64,000 nt of DNA from an uncultured Gammaproteobacteria bacterium. GTDB lineage: Bacteria > Pseudomonadota > Gammaproteobacteria > Arenicellales > JAANXG01. The position numbers and the translations under genes were made by a program. Below the pieces are notes generated by a model. It was not told the DNA's origin, did no database searches, and worked only from the letters and a program-made list of their open reading frames with translations. The stretch lies in contig CAMYKK010000002.1 in NCBI GenBank assembly GCA_947258975.1, positions 62,001-126,000 on the forward strand, given 5' to 3'. Numbering within the stretch: the stretch's first letter is position 1; every line of letters begins with the position of its first letter. This document shows positions 18,626-26,811 of this stretch, in pieces.

Positions 18626-19438
18626 TTAAAACAACGAAGCCGAAAGTTCGTTCATCGCTGACAACATTTCCGGATCATCGGAAAGCGCCTCGGACACCGC
18701 GCCACGACAAGCGATGCCGGGATCGATGCCGGCGACGATAAGTTTCGCGGCATGCACTAACAATCGCGTGCTTGCCCCTTCGTCCAATCCGCTCCCTTTC
18801 AAATTACGAGTCATGCGCGCATACTTCACCAACTTTTCGGCTACATCCTGATGCAAACTCGATTCGTTCGTCACGATAGTCCGCTCCAATTCCGGCGGCG
18901 GATAATCGAACTCTATGGCCACAAATCGCTGCCTCGTACTCTGCTTCAGATCTTTGAGGACACTTTGGTATCCCGGGTTGTATGAGATCCCGAGACAAAA
19001 TTCCGGCGGCGCCTGCAACAATTCTCCGGTCTTTTCCATGGGCAGTACCCGCCGGTCGTCGGCGAGTGGATGAATGACCACCGTAGTGTCTTTCCGGGCC
19101 TCAACGATCTCATCCAAATAACATACGCCTCCAATGCGCACGGCATGGGCCAAGGGGCCGTCCACCCAGCGGGTTTCGCCTCCGATAATCAAATATCGCC
19201 CAACCAAGTCAGACGCGGTAAGATCGTCATGGCAGGAAACCGTGATCAATGGCCGGCGCAGCCGCCACGCCATATGCTCCATGAAACGCGTCTTGCCACA
19301 GCCAGTCGGGCCTTTTAACAAGACCGGGATCTGATTGGCGTACGCGGCTTCGAACAGCGCGATCTCTGCGCCCTGCGGTTCATAATAGGGCTGTTCCTTC
19401 ACGAAGTGCTCTGCTGTCTTAAAGGCCTGGGGATCCAC
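18626..19438 (-). CDS. cbbQ: CbbQ/NorQ-type AAA+ ATPase
   Basis: A 270-residue MoxR-family AAA+ protein starting with GTG. Walker A 'LLKGPTGCGKTRFMEHMAW' is at about residue 36-54, Walker B in 'GVCYLDEIVEARKDTT', and sensor region 'LGISYNPGYQSVLKDLKQST' with the arginine of 'TRQRFVAIEFDYP'. The C-terminal CbbQ domain reads 'RNLKGSGLDEGASTRLLVHA'. The sequence pattern 'DLTASDLVGRYLI...DGPL' is that of CbbQ of chemoautotrophs. The hexamer uses ATP to remodel its target with CbbO. It is the first gene of a two-gene operon and diverges from qmoA. Confidence 0.88.
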   Translation of the reverse strand: MDPQAFKTAEHFVKEQPYYEPQGAEIALFEAAYANQIPVLLKGPTGCGKTRFMEHMAWRLRRPLITVSCHDDLTASDLVGRYLIIGGETRWVDGPLAHAVRIGGVCYLDEIVEARKDTTVVIHPLADDRRVLPMEKTGELLQAPPEFCLGISYNPGYQSVLKDLKQSTRQRFVAIEFDYPPPELERTIVTNESSLHQDVAEKLVKYARMTRNLKGSGLDEGASTRLLVHAAKLIVAGIDPGIACRGAVSEALSDDPEMLSAMNELSASLF

Positions 19439-19723
19439 TGTTACATTTGCGATCTAGGATGGGTAGTGAGATTCACGACATGGTAGCAACATTATAAGGT
19501 GAGGGTGGAATCCGGACACGAAATATCACAGCACATTTTCGTTTCCACGGAGACCATACAGCTACTCTATCACTTCATACGAAATTTGTATCTGCGCGTA
19601 ACGACTCTACATGGCGACAGCTAAGCGGAACACATATATTATCCGGTTCCGCCCCTGCGACGTCAGCGTCGTACGCCGCGGATCTTGAGCAACGAGATCA
19701 AACGCCTACGGAGGACGTAATCC
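19439..19723. promoter_or_regulatory. Divergent intergenic region between cbbQ and qmoA
   Basis: 285 bases that must hold the promoters for cbbQO (leftward) and qmoAB-hdrCB (rightward). A short hairpin CGACG-TCAG-CGTCG lies at about 19658-19671. A good ribosome site, GGAGG at about 19710-19714, precedes the qmoA ATG. I could not assign -10/-35 boxes or a known regulator site with confidence. Confidence 0.4.
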
Positions 19724-21016
19724 ATGACCGATATGGTCGCAACCAATGAAACGATCTTGGTAGTAGGAGGAGGCATCAGCGGCCTGACCGCCGCGTTGGA
19801 GGCCGCGGAGTGCGGCAAAAACGTGGTGCTGGTGGAGAAAAACCCCTCCGTTGGCGGACGCGTAGCACAGCTATATAAATATTTTCCCAAGCTTTGCCGG
19901 CCAAGCTGTGGCCAGGAAATAAATCTGCGTCGGCTCAAAGCCAACAAAAGAATCCGACTGCTGACGATGGCCGAAGTTAGGAACGTTAGCGGCACGGCCG
20001 GAGATTATGACGTCTCCATCACCATCCGGCCCCGTTACGTGAACGATAATTGCACTGCTTGTGGCGCCTGCGCACAGGCGGTTACGACGGAGATCGACGA
20101 TCCATTCAATTACAACATGAAAAAGATCAAAGCCGCTTACTTGCCCTATAACATGGCCTATCCACAGCGCTATGTGATTGATCCGTCAATCGTTGGCAGC
20201 GAGGAAGCGAGCAAGGCGAAAGCTGCTTGCGCGTACGACGCCATCGATCTCGAAATGCAAGAACAGACGATCGCGATCAAAGCGGGCGCCGTGATATGGG
20301 CGACGGGTTGGCGGCCCTATGATGCAGCCAAGATTCAGCCGTATGGTTATGATCGCTATCCCAATGTGATCACCAGCGTCGAGTTCGAGCGTATGATGGA
20401 CCCCTTTGGTCCCACCGGCGGTAAGATATTGCGTCCCTTCGACGGCAACGAGGCCAAGAACATTGCCTTCATCCAGTGCGCCGGATCACGGGACCGGAAC
20501 CACCTGACCCATTGCTCACGGATCTGCTGTATGGCCTCGCTCAAGCAATCGACATATATTGGTGAACAATACAGTGGTGACGCTGACGCCAGGGCCACAA
20601 TTTATTACATCGACATCCGCGCCATCGACCGGTTTGAGGACTTTTACCGAAAGGTCCAGGCGGACGAAAAAGTCCATTTCATAAAGTCCAAGGTGGCCAA
20701 TATCACCGAGAACCGGGAATCCGGTGATGTCGTGCTCCACGGCGTCGATACCGAGGGTTATCACCGCTACGACAATACCCACGATCTGTGTGTGCTGGCG
20801 ATCGGCATGGAACCCAGCGTTAGGGCTGACCAGATAGCCGCCAACGTGTCCGCGGATGTCAGCGGTTTTATGCAAATGGATGCGGCCAACGGGGCTATCT
20901 ACGGTGCCGGCTGCGCCACCAATGCCTTGGACGTCAACCGAGCAGTGCAGAGCGCCACAGCGGCGGCGCTGCGCGCCATCCAAGTCGTCAATCGTGTATC
21001 GAGCGCGGAGGCCTGA
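19724..21016 (+). CDS. qmoA: QmoA, HdrA-like FAD subunit of the APS reductase-linked oxidoreductase
   Basis: A 430-residue HdrA-like flavoprotein. The FAD-binding 'ILVVGGGISGLTAALEAAE' is at residues 11-29, followed by 'VVLVEKNPSVGGRVAQLYK' and 'CRPSCGQEINLRRL'. An iron-sulfur ligand cluster 'NCTACGACAQ' lies at about residue 108, and 'GAVIWATGWRPYD', 'FIQCAGSRDRNH' and 'SRICCMASLKQ' are typical of QmoA/HdrA. It is too short to be a full HdrA with two ferredoxin clusters, which is the QmoA pattern. In sulfate reducers Qmo passes quinol electrons to AprBA; in sulfur oxidisers the flow is thought to run from AprBA to quinones. It is the first gene of a tight operon, with qmoB starting 4 bases after its stop. 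Confidence 0.92.
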   Translation: MTDMVATNETILVVGGGISGLTAALEAAECGKNVVLVEKNPSVGGRVAQLYKYFPKLCRPSCGQEINLRRLKANKRIRLLTMAEVRNVSGTAGDYDVSITIRPRYVNDNCTACGACAQAVTTEIDDPFNYNMKKIKAAYLPYNMAYPQRYVIDPSIVGSEEASKAKAACAYDAIDLEMQEQTIAIKAGAVIWATGWRPYDAAKIQPYGYDRYPNVITSVEFERMMDPFGPTGGKILRPFDGNEAKNIAFIQCAGSRDRNHLTHCSRICCMASLKQSTYIGEQYSGDADARATIYYIDIRAIDRFEDFYRKVQADEKVHFIKSKVANITENRESGDVVLHGVDTEGYHRYDNTHDLCVLAIGMEPSVRADQIAANVSADVSGFMQMDAANGAIYGAGCATNALDVNRAVQSATAAALRAIQVVNRVSSAEA

Positions 21017-21020
21017 AACA

Positions 21021-23282
21021 ATGTCTGAAAAAAAGACCGCGGTGTATGTGTGTCGGGGTTGTGGTATCGGCAACCGCTTAGATACCGATCAACTGGCCAA
21101 GATCGCCGAGAGCGAAGGCAAATGCTCCCTGGTACGTCAGCACGATTTCCTATGCAATGCAGACGGCGTCAGCACCATTCGCAATGACATCGACGGCGAA
21201 GGCGTCACCCACGTGGTGATAGCAGCCTGTTCACGCCGCGCCAAAACCGACGCCTTTGGATTCGATGACGTGGCGCTTGGGCGCGCAAATCTGCGTGAGG
21301 GAATCATTTGGGTGCGCCCCGATACCGAAGAGGCCCGAGAAACCACCCAGGAGATGGCCGACGATTTTCTGCGCATGGCGTGCGCGGAGATTCAATACAT
21401 CAAACAACCCGATACCAATCAGAATGCGGGCACCAACAAGAACATCCTGGTTGTAGGGGGGGGTGTCAGCGGCATGACCGCGGCAATCGAGGCGTCCAAG
21501 GCCGGGTACGGAATATTACTGGTCGAAAAGACCGGCCAACTCGGCGGCTGGGCGGCAAAGCTGCACAAACGCGTGCCCGATCGCGAGCCGTTCGCGGATC
21601 CAGTTGATGCCGGTGTGAGCGATCTGGTGAAGTCCGTGGAGTACGAGAAGAACATTAACGTGTTCTTGAACAGCTCGATCACCCGAACCAGCGGCGCCCC
21701 TGGACAGTTCAGCGTGGATATCAGCGCTGAAAGCGGTGAGACGGTGACCGAAAACGTTGGCAGCATTATCCAGGCCAGCGGCTTTTCCGGTTACGACGCC
21801 AACCAATTGCCCGAGTTAGGCTACGGAAAGAGCCCGGATGTAATCGATCAAGCGGAGCTGGAGCAATTGGCGATACAGGCCGCAGACGGCCCTATCAAGC
21901 GTCCGTCGGACGGTAAGGAAGTCGAGAGTGTCGTCTTTGTTCAATGCGCGGGCCAGCGCAGTGACGAACCGGGCCATCTCCCCTACTGTTCCGGTCATTG
22001 CTGCAATACCAGCATCAAACAAGCGATGTATTTCAAGGACGCGAACCCCAACGTCGATACTGTAGTGATTTTCGATGACCTGCGCACGCCGGGTAATGGC
22101 GAAGACTTCTATCGTTCGGCGCAACGAAAGGGGGTTATCTTTACCAAAGGCAAGCCTCAGCAAGTGAGCCCCGTCGATGGCCAATTGGAAGTGAAATTTC
22201 ACGACATGATCCTGAACGACGAGGCGGCGGCAACGGCAGACCTGGTCGTATTGGCTACCGGTCAAATCCCCAATTCGGGCGTAGACATTGAGCCCGCGGC
22301 AATGCAGGAAGTTGAGGATGGCGGCGGGGAGTCTGCGGCCCAGGCGGAGACCGAAACCCGCGAGGTGCAAATTCCCGTGGAATCCATACTCAACCTCACG
22401 TACCGTCAGGGTGTTGATTTGCCCCATCTGCGCCATGGGTTCAGCGACTCTCATTTCATATGTTTTCCTTATGAAACCCAGCGTAGCGGGATCTATACCT
22501 GCGGTCCGGTTCGACGTCCAATGGACATTGCGCAAACGATGGAAGACGCAACCGGCGCCGCCCTCAAATCGATCCAAGCGGTGGAAAATGCCGTGTTGGG
22601 ACGCGCTGCTCACCCACGCTCCGGCGATCTGAGTTTCCCGAGCTTCCGCCGCGAGGGATGCACACAATGCAAGCGGTGCACGGTGGAGTGCCCGTTCGGC
22701 GCCATCGATGAAGACGAACAACGTTATCCGCTATTCAATGAGTCTCGATGCCGGCGTTGCGGGACCTGCATGGGTGCGTGCCCGGTCCGAGTAATTTCAT
22801 TCGACAATTATTCCGTCGACACCGTTGGACAACAGATCAAGTCGGTGAACATGCCCGATGAGTTCGACGAAAAGCCGCGAATTCTTATCCTCGCCTGCGA
22901 GAACGACGCCTACCCGGCGCTTGATATGGCAGCCCAACAGGGGTTGGAGTACAGCGCCTTCGTTCGCATCGTACCGGTGCGCTGTCTCGGCTCGGTAAAC
23001 ACCATCTGGGTCACCGACGCCCTGAACAGCGGTTATGACGGTGTTATGTTGATGGGTTGCAAAAAGGGTGACGACTACCAGTGCCATTTTGTGAAGGGCT
23101 CGGAACTGGCGCACTATCGCATGAGTAAGATCGACGATACATTACAGCAGCTACAACTCGAGCCCGAGCGAGTAGAGATCTACGAAGTGGAAATCACCGA
23201 CATCCAAAGAGTGCCGGCGCTCATAAACGAGTACGCGGCCAAGATCGATGAAATCGGAATGAACCCGTTCAAGGGGTTCTGA
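21021..23282 (+). CDS. qmoB: QmoB, HdrA/MvhD-like flavo-iron-sulfur subunit
   Basis: A 753-residue protein; I choose the ATG at 21021, directly after qmoA, because the open frame upstream only overlaps qmoA. Domains in order: an N-terminal region with 'VYVCRGCGIGNRLDTDQLA' and 'HVVIAACSRRAKTD'; an FAD domain from about residue 140 ('ILVVGGGVSGMTAAIEAS', 'LVEKTGQLGGWAAKL', 'FVQCAGQRSDEPGHLPYCSG'); and two [4Fe-4S] motifs at about residues 547-590 ('CTQCKRCTVECP', 'CRRCGTCMGACP'). Last comes a MvhD-like domain from about 613, with 'CENDAYPALDMA' and 'DGVMLMGCKKGDDYQC'. This is the full QmoB arrangement. It probably forms the flavin core with QmoA and exchanges electrons with AprBA or HdrCB. Confidence 0.93.
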   Translation: MSEKKTAVYVCRGCGIGNRLDTDQLAKIAESEGKCSLVRQHDFLCNADGVSTIRNDIDGEGVTHVVIAACSRRAKTDAFGFDDVALGRANLREGIIWVRPDTEEARETTQEMADDFLRMACAEIQYIKQPDTNQNAGTNKNILVVGGGVSGMTAAIEASKAGYGILLVEKTGQLGGWAAKLHKRVPDREPFADPVDAGVSDLVKSVEYEKNINVFLNSSITRTSGAPGQFSVDISAESGETVTENVGSIIQASGFSGYDANQLPELGYGKSPDVIDQAELEQLAIQAADGPIKRPSDGKEVESVVFVQCAGQRSDEPGHLPYCSGHCCNTSIKQAMYFKDANPNVDTVVIFDDLRTPGNGEDFYRSAQRKGVIFTKGKPQQVSPVDGQLEVKFHDMILNDEAAATADLVVLATGQIPNSGVDIEPAAMQEVEDGGGESAAQAETETREVQIPVESILNLTYRQGVDLPHLRHGFSDSHFICFPYETQRSGIYTCGPVRRPMDIAQTMEDATGAALKSIQAVENAVLGRAAHPRSGDLSFPSFRREGCTQCKRCTVECPFGAIDEDEQRYPLFNESRCRRCGTCMGACPVRVISFDNYSVDTVGQQIKSVNMPDEFDEKPRILILACENDAYPALDMAAQQGLEYSAFVRIVPVRCLGSVNTIWVTDALNSGYDGVMLMGCKKGDDYQCHFVKGSELAHYRMSKIDDTLQQLQLEPERVEIYEVEITDIQRVPALINEYAAKIDEIGMNPFKGF

Positions 23283-23296
23283 GCAGGAGAAATGAC

Positions 23297-23920
23297 ATGA
23301 GTGACGTCAACACCGCCATGGTCCAGAAATATCGTAACGATTTCCTCAAAGAAGTCGAAGAAAATGTTGAAGAAGGCCATTGGGTGAAGATGTGCATGCA
23401 GTGCGGAGTGTGTTCGGGCTCTTGCCCATTCGGACCTCACTGGGATCATCCGCCCCAGGAGATCTTCATGATGATCCGGGCGGGAAAACGTGACGAGGTT
23501 TTGACCACCGAGTCGATGTGGATGTGCACATCTTGTTACAACTGTATCGTTCGTTGTCCACGCGAACTGCCGATAACCCACATCATGCATGGGCTGGCGA
23601 ATTATGCCCACCGCCTTGGAATCGCCCCAAAGATGAATCCGACACGCCGCTTTGCCGGAATTTTCTGGAACAATATCGCCAAGACCGGGCGCGTCAACGA
23701 ATTAGCGCTGTCGCTGAAATTATATTTCATGGATGGTTTCATGAGCGGTATCAAGAAGGGACTGGCGATGATGAGTGTCGGTATCGGTATGATCAAGACA
23801 AAACGATTAAATCCGTTCGCGCTTATTAGCCATAAAGGCGTGAAGAATCCTAAAGAGCTTCATGTGCTGCTAAAAAAGGCTCGGGAGATCGAAGACCGCC
23901 GCAAGGGTATAGCCAGTTAA
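23297..23920 (+). CDS. hdrC: HdrC-like bis-[4Fe-4S] subunit in the qmo operon
   Basis: A 207-residue soluble iron-sulfur protein with two complete CxxCxxCxxxCP motifs: Cys33/36/39/43 ('CMQCGVCSGSCP') and Cys77/80/83/87 ('CTSCYNCIVRCP'). The C-terminal part has amphipathic helices but no convincing set of transmembrane segments. In classical Qmo, the third subunit QmoC fuses an HdrC-like ferredoxin part to a membrane cytochrome b; here only the ferredoxin part is present. AGGAGA precedes the ATG, and the start is 14 bases after qmoB. It should relay electrons between QmoAB and HdrB. The same split arrangement is known from some Gram-positive sulfate reducers. Confidence 0.9.
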   Translation: MSDVNTAMVQKYRNDFLKEVEENVEEGHWVKMCMQCGVCSGSCPFGPHWDHPPQEIFMMIRAGKRDEVLTTESMWMCTSCYNCIVRCPRELPITHIMHGLANYAHRLGIAPKMNPTRRFAGIFWNNIAKTGRVNELALSLKLYFMDGFMSGIKKGLAMMSVGIGMIKTKRLNPFALISHKGVKNPKELHVLLKKAREIEDRRKGIAS

Positions 23921-23932
23921 CGGGAGTTCGTC

Positions 23933-24838
23933 ATGGCCAAGAAAGAATATTCGTTTTATCCGGGATGTAGCTCGGAACGTAAGGCATCAGCATCCAATTA
24001 TATGGTGTCAGTTGAAGCGATGTGCGAAAAACTGGATATCAAGCTGAATGAGATCCCTGATTGGAATTGCTGCGGAGCATCGATCGGCTACGCCGAGGGA
24101 GGAGAGTTACCGCGTCATGTCATGAATGCGAGAAACATCGCGTTGTCCGAACAGAACAACCCCGGTCAAGACATAGTCGCTACCTGCGCCGCGTGTTGGC
24201 TTGGCGCCAAAGAGACCGCTGATCGCCTCGATGCTTGCGAACAACTGCTCGCGGATACCAAGGAAGTCCTCCAACAAGCAGGACTCGATATCCACTTGAA
24301 AAACGAGACGCCGATTCGGCACATGGTGGAAGTCTTGATTGAAGACATCGGCTATGAAGGAATAAAAGAACCGATGGTAAAACCGTTGGAAGGAATCAAG
24401 TTCGCTGGGTATGTGGGGTGCCAAACCAACAGGCCGTTCGGTGTTGACGGTGAGTCCTTCGAAAACCCCATGTATCTGGATAAGATGGTGGAGACCGTCG
24501 GCGGTGAAGCAATCACAAACTATGAAAAAAAGGTCACGTGCTGCGGCGGTGCGCTCGCGTTCTCGGAACCGGAAAAGAGTCAAAAACAGATCAAGGAGAT
24601 CATTGAGGCTGCATACGATCAGGGCGCCGACATGATCGTAACCCCATGCCCGGTATGTCAGATGAATGTTGAGGTGTATCAGGATCAAATTAATAAGCAC
24701 TATGGAACCAAATTCCATATCCCGGTGACGTACTACAGCCAGTTGTTGACGGTTGCTTACGGCGGCAGCGCCAAAGAGGCGGGCCTCAACGGCAATATCA
24801 TCCGCGCCAAGCGGCTCGAGGACATCGCCGCGAAATAG
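23933..24838 (+). CDS. hdrB: HdrB-like CCG-domain subunit in the qmo operon
   Basis: A 301-residue heterodisulfide reductase B-type protein. It has two CCG domains, each with a full cysteine set: Cys12, Cys46-47 and Cys85/88 ('GCSS', 'NCCGAS', 'CAAC'), then Cys163, Cys203-204 and Cys239/242 ('GCQT', 'TCCGGA', 'CPVC'). In HdrB these bind the unusual noncubane [4Fe-4S] clusters that cleave disulfides. The gene starts 12 bases after hdrC, so it is translated from the same message. All ligands are intact, so an active catalytic site is expected. The electron donor or acceptor could be a disulfide/thiol pair, a small protein such as DsrC, or a quinone enzyme; the sequence does not decide this. Confidence 0.92.
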   Translation: MAKKEYSFYPGCSSERKASASNYMVSVEAMCEKLDIKLNEIPDWNCCGASIGYAEGGELPRHVMNARNIALSEQNNPGQDIVATCAACWLGAKETADRLDACEQLLADTKEVLQQAGLDIHLKNETPIRHMVEVLIEDIGYEGIKEPMVKPLEGIKFAGYVGCQTNRPFGVDGESFENPMYLDKMVETVGGEAITNYEKKVTCCGGALAFSEPEKSQKQIKEIIEAAYDQGADMIVTPCPVCQMNVEVYQDQINKHYGTKFHIPVTYYSQLLTVAYGGSAKEAGLNGNIIRAKRLEDIAAK

Positions 24839-25082
24839 ACCTCTCCAGCCCGTTCACAGAGCACACGACGCTGACACCGCGGCGGTTATATTGGCGTTGA
24901 ACGTTTGTTTGGTTGAAATCGCACCGAAAACCCCGTGGTAGTTGATTGACGGCAGTGCGGGGGCAAGCGCCGCGCCTGGAGCGAAGAAAAAACGGGCTCA
25001 GGGTCTGGCGCCCCCTGGCGAGAAATATGGGCTAGTGACTTATAGGCTTTTTAGTTTTTGTTGCACACTTTAAACTCCCCCC

Positions 25083-25766
25083 ATGAATTCGGTATGTGCA
25101 GTAACCATAGATCTCGACGATACCCTGTGGGCGATCGCCCCGGTGATCGTCCAGGCCGAGAAACGCATGTATGATCTACTGACGGCAATCTGTCCGGCAA
25201 TTGCCGAATCCTTTAGTATGGCCGCGCTCCGGGAGGTGCGCGCCCAGGTGGAACGAGACTCCCCGGAGTTGAAATACGATCTAAGCGCGATGCGAAAACT
25301 GACCCTGGAGCGAGTGCTTTTGGAATGCGGCTGTGACACATCATACGTTGAACCCGTATTCGAGGAGTTTATGCTGGCACGCAACGACGTTGCCTTGTTT
25401 CCGGACGTGATTCCGGCACTGGAGCAGCTATCAAAACGGTATCCCTTAGTAAGTGTGAGCAACGGCAACGCTGACTTAAACCGAATCGGACTACATCGAT
25501 TTTTTGACGCGAGTGTATCGGCAAGAGACGTAGGAGTCGCCAAGCCTCATCCCCGCGTATTCCTGTCTGCCTGCGATCGCGCTGGTTTTCCCCCTGCATA
25601 TGTCACTCATATCGGTGACCACCCGCAGCAAGACATCTTAGGCGCCGCTGAGGTGGGTATGAAAACTATCTGGATGAATCGGGCAGGACATATTTGGGAC
25701 CACAAGCATCAACCGGATGCGGAGGTATGCTCCCTGTCCGACGTTACAAAATTACTCGTGTGCTGA
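25083..25766 (+). CDS. HAD-superfamily hydrolase (YigB-like)
   Basis: A 227-residue HAD phosphatase of subclass I with the four motifs: 'VTIDLDDTLW' near residue 7-16 (nucleophile Asp), 'LVSVSNGN' (motif II Ser), 'GVAKPHPRVF' (motif III Lys), and 'THIGDHPQQDILGA' (motif IV acids). The length and the 'NGNADL' loop fit the YigB/flavin mononucleotide-phosphatase-like branch, though the substrate is not proved. It starts about 245 bases after hdrB, in a gap where I see no gene or clear terminator. The sohB gene follows 23 bases later, so the two probably share a transcript. Confidence 0.85.
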   Translation: MNSVCAVTIDLDDTLWAIAPVIVQAEKRMYDLLTAICPAIAESFSMAALREVRAQVERDSPELKYDLSAMRKLTLERVLLECGCDTSYVEPVFEEFMLARNDVALFPDVIPALEQLSKRYPLVSVSNGNADLNRIGLHRFFDASVSARDVGVAKPHPRVFLSACDRAGFPPAYVTHIGDHPQQDILGAAEVGMKTIWMNRAGHIWDHKHQPDAEVCSLSDVTKLLVC

Positions 25767-25789
25767 TATCAATAACTTAGGAGCATCGA

Positions 25790-26791
25790 ATGTCGGAATT
25801 TCTGGTCAACTACGGTTTGTTTCTAGCAAAAACAGCAACAATCGTCATTGCATTGGTGTTGATCATTGTTTTTAGTTTCTCATTGTCACGTCGTACCAGG
25901 TCGCTGGAGAAGTTGGAGGTAAAAAATCTCAACGATATGTACGACGCCATGCAGAAACTCTTGAAAAGCCAGACCCTAACGAAGAAACAATGGAAGAAAC
26001 TTGCCAAGGAAACGAAGTTGAAAAAGAAAGCGGAACATAAAAAGAAAACAGCAGAACAGCGTAAAAAGATATATGTTCTCGATTTTCACGGTGACATCAA
26101 GGCCACTGCGGTAGCGTCGCTGCGCGAGGAAATCACCGCCATATTGACCATGGCGAGTACCGAAGATGAAGTATTGGTTCGTCTGGAGAACAGCGGTGGC
26201 GTAGTCCATGAGCATGGTTTGGCCGCATCGCAGCTGTGCCGGCTCCGCGACGCGGATATCAACCTAACCGTGGCGGTAGACAAGGTGGCGGCAAGTGGCG
26301 GATACATGATGGCATGTGTCGCCGACAAAATAATCACCGCTCCATTTGCGGTCATTGGGTCAATCGGCGTGTTGGCGCAATTACCAAATTTTCATAATTT
26401 TCTGACCCGGCATGGCGTGGAATTTGAACAGCAGACCGCCGGCGAATACAAAAGGACGATTACCATGTTCGGCGAGAACACCGAGAAAGAACGCAGCAAA
26501 CTTCGCGAACAGATCGAGGAGATGCATGACCTTTTCAAGGACTTCGTCGCCAAACACCGGCCTCAATTGGATTTACAAAAGGTTGCGACCGGAGAGTATT
26601 GGTACGGCACAAAGGCGCTGAATTTGAATCTCGTTGACGAACTCAAAACCAGTGATGATTATCTGCTCGCGGCTCGGGAGCACGCCGACATGTATGAAAT
26701 ATCGTATACGGCGAAGAAAACGGTCACCGAAAAGCTGCTATCCAGCGTTGAACTGATGTTAGAGCGGTTTGGACTAGGAAGAATGGGATAA
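25790..26791 (+). CDS. sohB: Inner-membrane S49-family serine protease SohB
   Basis: A 333-residue member of the signal-peptide-peptidase-A family. One N-terminal membrane helix (about residues 10-31) is followed by a very basic stretch rich in Lys (65-93) and then the protease domain. The catalytic dyad is Ser169 in 'VAASGGYMMAC' and Lys221 in 'GEYKRTITMFGEN'. The 'NSGGVVHEHGLAASQL' oxyanion region is intact. The E. coli homologue is 349 residues with the same layout and faces the periplasm. It is transcribed with the HAD hydrolase and converges on prc. Confidence 0.94.
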   Translation: MSEFLVNYGLFLAKTATIVIALVLIIVFSFSLSRRTRSLEKLEVKNLNDMYDAMQKLLKSQTLTKKQWKKLAKETKLKKKAEHKKKTAEQRKKIYVLDFHGDIKATAVASLREEITAILTMASTEDEVLVRLENSGGVVHEHGLAASQLCRLRDADINLTVAVDKVAASGGYMMACVADKIITAPFAVIGSIGVLAQLPNFHNFLTRHGVEFEQQTAGEYKRTITMFGENTEKERSKLREQIEEMHDLFKDFVAKHRPQLDLQKVATGEYWYGTKALNLNLVDELKTSDDYLLAAREHADMYEISYTAKKTVTEKLLSSVELMLERFGLGRMG

Positions 26792-26811
26792 CTGAACGAC
26801 CTGAAAAACGG

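Noticed and set aside
19650-19680. Short hairpin CGACG-TCAG-CGTCG before qmoA as a terminator or attenuator
   Set aside because: No T-run follows and the stem is only 5 bases.
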